Of a stretch of 64,000 bases of DNA, positions 52,476-64,000 are shown piece after piece (the stretch's first letter is position 1; every line of letters starts with the position of its first letter). Below the pieces are notes generated by a model. It was not told where the DNA came from. It did no database searches and worked only from the letters and a program-made list of their open reading frames with translations. A program made the translations under genes and the position numbers. The stretch comes from Xiphias gladius (taxonomy: Eukaryota; Chordata; Actinopteri; Istiophoriformes; Xiphiidae): the NCBI RefSeq assembly GCF_016859285.1, contig NC_053400.1, positions 17,550,046-17,614,045 of the forward strand, written 5' to 3'.

Positions 52476-55400
52476 TCCAAACAACTTAGGGAGACCATCA
52501 AATTTAATGGACATTTTCTAAAAATATCACAAGACTCGTTTTTTGTTCCTTCACCTTTCAGAGTGATGCTTTTCCTGTCTTTTTAAATTTATTCCTGGAT
52601 TAAATCTCATTTTTGATATTCTTTTGTGTCCGATACCACCCTGCCTCTCTGGGTTTGTGCGTAATGGTTTTAGAAGAGAAGCACTGTGAAATTTGTTTTG
52701 ACTACAGAAAAAAATCTTTATCACTTACTTACCTAAGATGGGTGTCTATGGACATATGGACTCAAACAATGCGTACACTGCAGACAGAGCAAGTAGTTCA
52801 TAATTCATTTTCCTATGCCCATATAGGAGCCACTATATCTTGAATCCTTAGACAAAAGTAAACGAATAATACCCAGATGAAGGTCTAGCAAATGTGATCT
52901 AACAGTGAAGTTCTGGTATGTCTTATGTTCTGACCAAGATCTGTGTGACCAAAAGCTTAGACAATAAATTAGGCTTTTGAAATAAAGGTAAGTGTGCGGA
53001 TCCTTTGACCTTTATTCATTTTTGCACTTCATACTTGTCGTATTGTGCAGTAGCTTTGGTAATACATTCTATTCAGCGAACACAGGAAAATAGCCAGCAG
53101 GAGGATAAATGCAAGAGATGCTGATAGGTTGGAAAATAGAAATAATGAGGAGGATATGGTGACTGACTGAATAACAGACCATGACACAAGCTGTTTATTA
53201 GCCTTTCCATGTTCCCTCTAGGTTTCATTGCCCCTTAAAGTCCCAGCAGTGACTCCCAGAGCTCCATATCTTTTGTGATAGAAAGGTAAAGGTCAAGAGA
53301 GGTTATTATATTGCGTATGTCAAAGTTGAACGCAATGAGACATGATAAAAATCCAGCTGATGAAACTTTAGGACAGACTAGACTGTGGAGTAGAAAACGT
53401 CCCAGACAGGCCCAGCTCACAGTAAATAACAACTCTTTAAAAGTTTTTGCAATTGTTTTAGAAGAGGTGAGTGTCAAGTGTCAACGGCAGCTCACAGTCA
53501 GTCTTTGACGGATTATTTCTGATTTCTTGTTCTAGAGTTCCTGCCTGTTACCTGCTAACCTCTTCTTGGCAATGCCCACCTTGCTTGCAGATTTTTTTGT
53601 GATCCGTATTGGAGTCCAGGTACCCGAACTGTTAAAGAACCATCTACAGTACGGTAAAAATTAAGTCTGTTTATTTTTATGATGTTTTGTATAATAGTAA
53701 TCATTATGTTAGAACTTGTTAATGACAATTTGCTTTTGTAATAAGTGGACTGTATAGCCAAAGCTGTTTTATTTGTCTTCATTTTTGCAATCTGATATCA
53801 TGAGGACAATAGCACTAATTTAGACAGTGATTTACCTGTTGAATAAACTATAGAATGTTTTCATGTACTGTGCACACACCTGCCAGAAAATGTAGAAAAT
53901 GTAAAGGAAATTAAATGTATCTTCATGGGAACTGGATAACCTCTGAAACATTTAGCACTGAGAATGTGTTCACTAGTCAACATGGCCCCCTGCTTAGTCT
54001 GAAATATACGGAAAACATAACAAGGCAGAAATTAGATTATCGTGTGTAAAAACTGTGCAAGTGGGATTTTTGATTTTTGCCCCACCATAAAAAAAAAAGA
54101 AGAGAAAACTACATTTGTGTTCATGGATTGACAATGAAGGGAGAGATGAAGAGAGAAAGAGAAGAAAGAGAGACCATGGGATGTTAAGGGGGAGTATGAT
54201 CAAGATGAAAGTATAGAAGCTTTGATGGGGGACGAGGGGAAGATGAAGGGAGTGCTGGCAGCTAGTTCTCCCTCTCAGACACTCTCTCAGGGCAGACTGA
54301 GCTAATTTACTCCCTCTTACCCTTTCATTTAATCACTGTCGCTGTTATTCTCTTCATTTCAATTACATTTATAATTTCTTCCTATGCCTTTCTTGTTTTT
54401 TTTTTAAATAAAATACACAAGTGATGCCCCATTACACTCATCTGCATTCACTACAAATATGTATATAAATACGTGCACATGGACACAGTATAATTACAAC
54501 AAAACTGTATACTATTTCAGATGGATGCATATCAATTATGTTATGGGTATGCCACAAAAAAAGATCATCAATCATCTCAAGTTGTTTCATATTAGTGACA
54601 TACATCAATTCCCTCTGATTGGGTTTTCATACACACAGAAAGACATATACTGTCAATCATACGGAATGTGTCAACTGTCAGAGACTTTTTTGTACTGGTT
54701 ACACTGTGGTAGCTACACTATCCCTTTGGTCCCTCTGGTTCCATTGCTGGCAATATAGCAAATCAATGCGCGAAACCACATTATGGTAATATTGGGTCTA
54801 CGGGATTTTTGTAATGAAGAGCCTTGATAGTTCCCTATGAAATTATTGACATTCCCATCTGGTTGTTTTCTCTATAAAATATTTCCCTCTTGAACTATCA
54901 TGGTATTTTTCAATATCACAGTATAACATTACCTACCCAAGTATAGGCTTTTATCCTTACTCCAACACACGCACACACAGCAGCTTTTACATCTCATCCT
55001 GAGGGAGAAGTAACATTTGACAAGGAGCATCTTTATTATTTCCGGAGAACCTGCTTAAACATGCAGCGATCACACACTCTGCTGCTTTAATCAATGACGT
55101 GCCAGAAAGTAGCTGATCAATAACACATCACCATGTAATCTGCTCCTTGACATCCATTACTGCTTGGCCCACCGGTCTGCATCATTTAGATATATTGTAT
55201 GCACTGCAGGGTGGTGATATACAGCTACAGGCTGGAGCACGAGAGGTAGTAGAGTAATGGCAACTCAAGCAGCTCATAAATTTATATCCCACATGCATCA
55301 AGGTCAAATAATGGCCTGAGAGCAATTTATTCAGTCTAAAAAATAGAGGTACATAGAAAAGGGTTATGTGTCAGATTGCGCTCATCGTTCCTCACTTGAG

Positions 55401-57403
55401 TTTAAGTAGGCCTGTATGGCAGACAGCCCTTTAGGTTTGACTGCAGTCACCATCAGAAAAAGGGGCGCAGAAGAGCATTGCATTGATAAAGAGGAGCTGG
55501 GGATCGCTGCTGCATCAATAAGGCACGGGAGCAGAGCTGGAGCCTAACAGGCAGTACGTATCACACAACAAGCATGCATCAGGGAACTGGAGACTCAACA
55601 GAGTGTTGCACAGGAGAAAGCTGTTTTCCTCTTTGGCTATTTGTCCATCAGAATGCATCCCTTATGTACCCTCATAGGTGTGCCAGAGCTCTCAAACAAG
55701 AGTGGATAAAGTGGAGGGGACAGGGAGGGTGAGGATGGGTGGAGTGGAGTGTTTGTTAAAGAGACAAGGAGGATGGGGACAGCGAGACGAATGAGTCAGA
55801 TTCTCCTACAGCTGTCAGGGTGTGGACATTCCTGACTGATGCAGTGGGCTTGTAGGATCAGCCAGGGCAGGGACGAGGCATGGCATAGCATGGTATGGTT
55901 ACTGTTTGATTAGCCAACCAGCTAACGAATGTCAGAGGTGTAAATAATGAGTCTCCTGAATCAGCCTGTGTTTTTAGCGTGCCAGAGAGCAGTGACAACT
56001 GATGGAAGCTCCGAAACACTAAAAAGAAAACAGAAATGTATCAGTGACAGCAAACACAGTGGTGTTGCAGATACAGCATGGAAGAGAGGAGGGGAGAGCC
56101 TTTCAATTGCTCTGGACTGTCTAAACAAAAGATTAACATAATCTGCATTTCAAATCAGAGGGTGTTACAGGTGTTTACTGTGATTAAAAGCTCAAAGAGC
56201 TTTTATATTAATTGCTCATTTAGCAATCTTGCAGGACAAGGCATAAATAAATGAATAATACCATAAATGTTTCTTGTCACGGAAAAAAACACTTCATATA
56301 ATCCAGCCTGATCAGGTGCTTGATTTGGCTGGCCTCTGTTTGACACAGAAATACAAAGCGAGGCTAAAAATAAAAAAAGATCACAGAGCCAAAAACTCCA
56401 ACCTATGAATCTGAATCACTAGAAGACATACAGTATAATCTAAATTTCTGATGTGTGTGTCTGTGCAACACTGAATTCTGTGTGAGTATACAGTATGTGG
56501 GTTTAGGTATGTCTGCACACTATAAATATGTGCATATGTAGATAAGTGTGGGTTTAGCTCCATGTGTATGCGCTGTAGAAACGTGTTCCCCTCAGTGCAG
56601 TAGCGTTGACAATGTGGCCAAATCCTCCTGGAGGCAGAGTGTTTGGAGAGGGATAAGTCCAATTCTTCTGCATGACTTAAGACCATCTGCACACAACTCA
56701 ACACATAACGGAATGAGCAAATGATGCTACTTTTTTTTTTTTAACAACTTTGACAAGGTCCTTTAATTTGGAGCTTGTTGTTAGAGCTCATGAAGAATGA
56801 AGAGTTGGAAAACAGGACTGGTTAACATGTCATCTACCTGTTAGTGATGCAGTGCATGTACTTCTTCATACATGTCTATTGTGGCTTCTCTCCTGTAGGG
56901 CCAACTGCCTTAGCTCGGTCCCACTCATCAAAAACTCTAGGCCTCACTGGGAGCAGTAATTGGACATTTCAGAGTTCACGATATTTAGTGCTAATTAGCA
57001 GCATTGCACAGCAGTAATGTGACGAGTGACATCCAGAGACCCCTCCCCCTCCACCCATTACCCGTAAAGAGCATGAGGAGCAAAGATATCAAGACACTTC
57101 CACTAACATGGATGACTACCCCCGTCAAAACCGACTTGGAGCACAAAGTTAAAAGGTTACCCGAGGATGGAGTAATTAATCCTTCCAGCCTTTTCAGCTC
57201 TGTCAAGCCCCTGCATCGTTTTCATCTCCTGAACTGTGCTGTTGTCCTGAAATTATTGAAGAATTAAAAGCTAAAAGTCATTTCAGCTCAATTGCATGAA
57301 GGGCAAAGCAGCATGGTTACACTGGGCTAAAATTAACTTCATGCTCGCTACCAAAAGGAAAATAAAAAAAGACAAGACACTGTCATAAAAATACCAAAGC
57401 TTT

Positions 57404-57421
57404 GAGTGTGTGTGTGTGTGT
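57404..57421. repeat. Short (GT)n tract
   Basis: About eight GT units. Confidence 0.9.
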
Positions 57422-57790
57422 AGTTAGACTTTGTCATCCTGCCAAACAAATCTAGTTCCCTCCTCGGACAGCAAGAGAGGATCTGAACATTTAGGAGATG
57501 TACAGAGCAAATAATAAGCTGCCATTCAGAAAGGCCCTCACGAGAGCTGTCCGTAGTTTTAACTGTGATCGACAGGACTGACATTTGCTTAGTCAAACTC
57601 AGACTGTAGTCTGCGATCCTCAATGGGCAAAACTTTAACCTCAGCTTACAGCAGCCATGCTCTGTCAACAACCTCCCTGTATCTGCCTCATTCCTGTTAA
57701 GATAGAGATTAAAAGAGGCAGAAAAATCAAAAGTGAAGAGACAAAGACGTGTTAAAGGAAAAGAGTGAGGCAAGTGTACCCAGTCAACCC

Positions 57791-57990
57791 AGCCGGTCGG
57801 GGCAGACGGCCGCCCACCACGAGCCAGATCCTGTTCAAGGTTTCTACCTGTTAAAAGGGAGATTTCCTTGCCACTGTCTCTGTAAATACAACTGTAAAGA
57901 GTACGGTCTAGACCTGCTCTATATGAAAAGTGCCCTGAGATAACCTCTGTTATGATTCGGCGCTATATAATAAAATTGAATTGAATTGAA
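57791..57990 (+). repeat. SINE-like / LINE-tail repeat, copy 2
   Basis: Same family as 2563-2785. It contains CTCTATATGAAAAGTGCCCT, ends GCTATATAATAAAATTG and has a short TGAAT-unit tail. The family is not named here; the shared blocks and tail suggest a retroposed short element. Confidence 0.65.
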
Positions 57991-59971
57991 AGTGTATGGC
58001 TTTAAGACACTGTGTTTGCTCAGCTCAGAGAAAAACTAAACGGTCTGGTGCTGCAGAGAAGGAGCCATTAGCAGAATTTTAAGGAGATCAAGAGTAATGC
58101 AGCAGAACTGAACAGTCTAAAAGACTTATACAAAGTATATAGAGAATGTATATAGATAGAAAACTGTGGGTATTACATAGAGTACCTTCACAGATAATGA
58201 ATATAGTAACATATATAGTGCTTCTGTATTTTTTTTTGTGACAACCAATCAGAGTTTTAGCTTTAAAGGATAATGGCATTTATGAGAAATACATTTTATG
58301 ACATAAATCTCTCTGCCACCAGTGTTTCTGTACCATTTATGCCATGCTAACAATCCCTTTAATATACATGTGTATGGTTGTATTAAGCCGTTGTGGGAAA
58401 TGTTTGCTAATTAATGAGCAGGACTGTCTGATGGCAGTATTGGATATTCAGTTTTTTTGCAGTGATGAACTACTTTGATTTAATTTTCTGGACTGGCTAC
58501 AAACAGACTCCTGCATACGTTGTTCAACAAATCCTCAGTTGATTTTCCAGAAAATTTATTATTTTATCTTATACAGTGTATTGATATTTTGAAATTTACA
58601 TATACCCTGATTATGATTTTTTTCTATATAGCCCACACCTGGACTGAACTGTTATGACAGAACACTGCAGAATAGGACGAATTTTTAAAGGCAGCGCAGT
58701 TGCATACAAAGGCAACAGAAAGACATGAGTGGGCGCAAATTCGCCCAGGGCAGGGCAAACTGAGGCTAAGATGCAACCATGCAAGTTAAAAATGCTTCAA
58801 CTTGAGCAAAAAATTCCTGCGTTTCCCGGGGCTTGATGAATCTGCTTCGTAAACACACAGGTACAAGAGGAAGAAGAGAGACTGGAGGGAAGTAACAGAA
58901 AGAACTGGGGTCAGATGTATAAATGATGTGTATGCACAAAAAACACGCAAATGTCAATTGCCACAGGTGCACGTGTGTCCTGTTCTGCAATGACTGAGAA
59001 TTATAAAACAGAACCGTGTGTATGCACAGCTTTACAAATCGAATGAAAAGAATGCATATACATTTTTTTGTTGTTGTTTTGTTCTTTTTAACCTTGAATC
59101 TACAGTTTTATACATGTAGCCCCTGGAGTTCATGTTGAGCTCTGAGTTCAGTCAGAGTCTGAGCTGAACACAAACACATACAGAAATACTCCCACACACA
59201 TGGTTGCTGTGTCCAGTGCGAGCTAGCTCACAGATCATTTCTGTATAATCTGTACATTGGATGTTTGGGGCAAATAAACAGGGACTGCACAAACGGTTCA
59301 GTGGTCAAATTTGCATGAATGACGCCAGGCAAAAATTCATTTTTCTCTCTGCCTCAACTGAACTTTAAAATGGCTGTTTTGGGCTTAAAAGTGAGCTCCA
59401 GGGTTCCCATTAAAATTATATTTAAGAAACAGTAACTGACAGCTGACGTTTCGCATGTAGTGGTGATAGTTAAGGTTTGTATTACAGCTAAAGGAATGAA
59501 TTTTGTCAACGGATGGTCCTCGTGCTGATAAAAACACCAGGATGCGGGCAGTTGTGTGGGTGTAATATTTGATCATTCATCAGAGGATATCACAGGTTAG
59601 ACTACAAGAATAAATGGAGTGTAAAACTCTAAAAAAAAAAAAGGGTCTGGCGTGTTTTTACTCAAGCCATCATTAGCCTAAGTTGGTCATCAGCGAGCTT
59701 GTGCACTGTGTCAAAAGGAAGGCCAAGCCACAACAGGGTGTCCTCTTAATGATCTGTCTTTGAATCACCAACTCTCTTTGTATCGGGGCAGTTGATTCTG
59801 GGGAGCTGCTGGTTTCCACCCCCTATGGCACTTTTTTAGATTCAAGAGATTTTTGAATGTAAATACAAACACCCTCGGAAAAACTATTTTTATTAGATTC
59901 AATAAAGGCCCAAGTTTTTTGAGAGGGACTACCATTAATTGGTATTGTAAGTGTATGCATGTATGTTTGCT

Positions 59972-60003
59972 CTGGGGTCACTGGGGGTCACTGGGGGTCA
60001 CTG
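59972..60003. repeat. 10-bp tandem repeat (CTGGGGGTCA)n
   Basis: Three near-perfect units of CTGGGGGTCA, G-rich on the plus strand. Confidence 0.9.
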
Positions 60004-61080
60004 ATATACTGTAGTATTCCTTAGGACATGCAGCCACTTGTACCAACGCACTCATACTTTTTCGTATACAAACACACACTCATCTTCACTCCCTCTGCTT
60101 GCCCCGCTAACCCCCATTACCTCCCTGTGCTGAGAGAGAGCTTTCCCAGTCCAGGCCACAAAAGAGGCTCTCCTGCTGCCTCCCAAACGCTGACATGCTC
60201 ACTCTTCTCCACTGCACTCCCTCGGTCTTTCGTTGCCTGTATTGCTCCCCTTACCCTATCTCCGTGTCATTCTGCAGCTCTCTCTCTCTCTTCATCAAAA
60301 TTAACTTTGAGTTAGTTTTCTGTGTGTTCTGGTTCCTGGTCGTGCTCTGCAAAGTTGCTGTCAGCTTCAAACTGATGACCAACACGGCGAAGAAAACTTA
60401 CAAAAAAACTACTAAGTCCACATTCTCTTAGAGACATAAATGGAAACACTGACCACTATACAGTAATCACAGCACACCGGAGTTTACAAAGATTACCAAA
60501 TCTCTTGAGTAGCAGCGAGTAGATTTTTCGAGTACACACATTCAATGGAAGCTGTGCCATGTGCATTAAGTGCTCCTACACTCCTGGACTGGATTTTCCA
60601 AAGGTTTCCAGAGATACTGTTTGGTAAAAGTCACTTTTGAACAATTGTTTATAAAGTTTTATTTTTTACTGGGCCTGAAGAGGCAGGTTGCTCCCTTAAG
60701 CTGATTGACTGTCTAAATGCAGGATGGTATTGATTGTCCTTCCTTGGGTTTCACACAGTCTTGCTGAGGACACATTAAATGTGTTATAAGTCATTAAGAG
60801 CTCCAGGCTTCAAATCTTACCTGTCTAACTTAAAATATATTGACATATTGTGCTCTGACAAACTTTTTATTTTTTGAGGTAGCCTCCAGGTGTGTACTGA
60901 TGCCTGGGCAGAGTGTGTGAGGGCTTGTGTGAGTGTGTTTGTTTACGTGCCTGTGTCTATGCGCGGTATACCCTCTCTGTACTGTGCTGAACACTGGGGA
61001 GCATGTGTCAGTATGCTTGTGTTAGGTACACGCAGAGACATTGAATCTGTGTGTGTTTGTCACTGTGTGTGTGGTTTGTG

Positions 61081-61196
<116 letters not shown>

Positions 61197-64000
61197 CTGG
61201 GAGCAGGCTCGTCCTCTTGCTGCCCCGGAGGCTCAGAGCCCATTTCCTGTTGTGCAGTGTGATAAGTTTCCCTGTCAGATCCTCCCAGCACCACTATATT
61301 TCTGATAAGCTCCACTGCGAGTTTTCCCGACCTCTGGCACAGAGATCAATTTGAGATTGATTCAGAATGCCCTGCTGGGCCGAGCTGGAAGATCAATTTG
61401 AGATGGATTGTTCACGCCAGGGGGCCAATGACACGCAGTGCAGTGCTCACTTGCTTCCCCTCCTTTGCTTTCTTCACCCCTCACTCTCCCTGAGTGTTGT
61501 TATTTCTTTCTCTCTCTGCATTTTTGTCTCCTATCTACTCCTCTCTCTTACAGTTGTTTCACACTTGTCCTCTGTACTGTTGTTACTCTGTATTGCACCC
61601 TATACGTTTTCACCCTTTTGCATCAATCCTTATTCATGCCTCCTCTTCTCCCTCTCCCTCCTGCTTCCCTTACTTTTCTCCTCCTAGCATAGAGTAGGCA
61701 GTAGGGATAGAGATGACTTCATTAGTAGAGGGACCAACCCCTGTAGAGTGATAAGCCTGCAGGACAGAAGAGATATTTATCTGGCCACAGAATATACGGA
61801 TACAAACTAACGAGCACACCCGTACACACTGACATGGCTAGCCAAACATCATATTTTCTCAGTTATGTGATCGCGGTTATTCGTGCCATCATGCCCTGAA
61901 CTACCGGTGTCACCACCGCAGGCTCATGACCTTATCTCCACAGAACATCATGTCTACAGCCACCATATCACTCTCTCTCTTTCTTCATAGCTCTCTCTCT
62001 ACCCACCCGTCTCCTATCTTCAGCTGTTCTCTGTTGTCTCAAAGGCTTCAGCGGTGGCCCTGAGACCAGCAGATGCACTCCCTTCCCTGCTCTGCACGGA
62101 GTGACCTTTTCCCCAGAAGTATATCCACCTCTGACTGAACTGACCTTTACCTACAGCACAGCCCCTGTCATGTCTCACAGGAATGGGCTGCAGACAGCAC
62201 ATCGTCTGTGCATCCATGCAGAGAGAAAGCCGACACAAGCACTGAGGAAAAGGTGGACAGAAAAATGAATAGTTAGTAATAGTGTAATGGATAGTTAGTG
62301 GGCTGTTTCTGGCCATGGCACAAGCAAAAACTTCCATTCAGGGTCCCCTAGTCACTCATTAAAGGCTAGCGTGTGAGGACGCAGTGGTGGAGGCTACAGG
62401 GTTCACTGAGCTGCAGACGGACTAGTGCGCACACAGTGTCATCCGAACATTTTTAAAGGCAAGTGTTTGTACTGCGGCTGTTCCAAATGGCCCCACTCAA
62501 AGGCAGGGTGAAAAGCCTGTCATCGTGGAGCGGGGTGAGACGCAATGAAACGTACAGATGGAGATAAGGGCACGCACTGATGGACAGTCTCTCCTCATTC
62601 GGTTGTACACACAGAAAGAGACAGAAGTAGTTGTGCTTAAGAGAGAATTTCAAACTCTGAGTATTTTTTCTCCTACTGGCCGGCCCCTCTGTGAAGTGGG
62701 CACTGAGTGTATGATTGTCGGTTCTGGTTACAAAAGTCACACAATATTGTTGGATTAAACAACCCAAATTCCAACACTGGAAAGGTGTGGGAAGTGGGGG
62801 GTTCAGCTGCTGTTAGATGATCTGACAAATGCTTTGTTTAAAGCATACTAATGCCTCACTTTATCAAACCTCTGCTACGGATGTTTTCTCTGTAGAGGAA
62901 CATTTTATTACAGTCTTTCTGATGTTAAAACAGTTGTTTACTCACAGCAGTTGTATAAAAATCCCTTTATACAATTAAGATAATGAAATAGGCGTATATG
63001 AAACAAAACACAAAATAAATCACTGTTGTGTCTGTGATCTTAATCAAAACCTTTTCAGGCATCAATAGACCAGATTAGGGACGGAGATTGCAAGTCTGCA
63101 GCTGCACACTCTCGGTCACTACAATCTAATTCCGCAAATCAAAAGGACTTTGTGACACGAAGAGCCATCATGGTTGTAAATATCTACATTTTTACCGGGG
63201 TAAATATCACTGTGCAACACATACATTTATATAATGCCATACTCAAATCTTGTTGAGCTGGGAATTAGCCGTGGTGTCAGACATCAACACACCCACACAC
63301 TGTGGGCCTAGATGGGTTTCGTCCTTGTTTTACAGTTAGTCATAAGAGCTGATTGGCCACGTTGTGTCTGACATGGCTAGAACAACGTTGCTACTCACAA
63401 AACGCTGATCTTTAGTCACACATGCCTGGAACTCTACCCACACTTCATTTAACTTCATTTTACCAAGGTGCAGACATAGGCAGAATGGTCTTGCTATTTG
63501 CAAAAAACAAAATGGCAAGAAATTCATCAGTGTGAACTGCAGTATACTCTGAGGTGCTTTTCAATATACAAAAAATGAACAACATAAACCAAAGTCATGC
63601 TACAGTGGGTGATTTTTCTTCTAACTGTATTTATGTTGTTTTATTAGTTTATTTTCTTAATATATATAAAAACAAACCAATATCAGGTACATGCTACGAT
63701 GACCTGTAGCCAAGTCAGCAAACATGTCAGGCACTAAGTTGCATCTATTTTATATGTTTATTTATGTGTTTTTCCAAGCAACAAAATGCTATTTTTGTTG
63801 CCTTAACAGTAAAAAATATGTGTAACAATATATTAATAAATAAATAAATCTACCTTTATGCGACTCTGTGTAATATGCGCCCCCTCTTTTTAAATAATGT
63901 TTATAACTGCCATTTAAAAAATGATCAAGATATTATGTGTGCAGATTTAGCTGTTGGTGGGCGTCACAACAGCTGGCAGTCAGCTGTGTTGTGACAATCA

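Noticed and set aside
60028-60315. 95-codon plus-strand open frame
   Set aside because: Ser/Pro/Leu-rich low-complexity translation without domain or splice evidence.

Overview
The window looks like nuclear DNA of a teleost fish. Exons are short, with GT-AG introns. Several repeats are typical of teleosts (L2-type LINE with an (AAATGT)n tail, Tc1-like IR/DR transposons, palindromic non-autonomous DNA elements) and long CA/TG microsatellites are frequent. It also carries an intact uricolytic gene (urah) that is a pseudogene in humans. Species cannot be given from this sequence alone.

Six protein genes were reconstructed exon by exon from splice sites and reading-frame continuity, all on the minus strand. 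Left to right they are: tcf25 (17 coding exons, 3' end not found), cyba/p22phox (6 exons, complete), mvd (10 exons, complete), pdcd5 (6 exons, complete), urah (4 exons, complete, with a peroxisomal PTS2 exon) and the 3' half of an hnRNP C/RALY-family RNA-binding protein gene (5 exons; RRM exons not found). In the five 5'-complete genes the exon phases join without a break and predicted lengths are close to the families' usual lengths. In human, CYBA and MVD are neighbours on 16q24, and TCF25 and the URAH pseudogene lie in the same band, so the block is partly conserved synteny; PDCD5 is elsewhere in human.

Layout: 1-2.9 kb microsatellite and repeat DNA; 2.9-17.7 kb tcf25 with large introns holding a hAT-like element, two Tc1 fossils and another non-autonomous element; 17.8-19.4 kb intergenic; 19.4-22.5 kb cyba; 23.0-27.4 kb mvd and its promoter; 27.6-28.0 kb teleost repeat; 28.7-32.0 kb pdcd5; 32.7-34.4 kb urah; 35.9-38.0 kb decayed L2; 39.5-46.8 kb RALY-like exons; 46.8-64 kb non-coding DNA, probably a large intron of that gene, rich in TG/CA tracts.

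The genes serve unrelated housekeeping or metabolic roles: ribosome quality control (tcf25), NADPH oxidase assembly (cyba), isoprenoid synthesis (mvd), apoptosis/chaperonin-associated factor (pdcd5), urate breakdown (urah) and RNA binding (RALY-like). There is no sign of a prokaryote-style operon or defence system. The most unusual structure is a 261-bp copy of tcf25 exon 7 plus intron sequence sitting inside the inverted repeat of a Tc1-like transposon a few hundred bases away. It looks like filler DNA from interrupted repair of a transposon gap.
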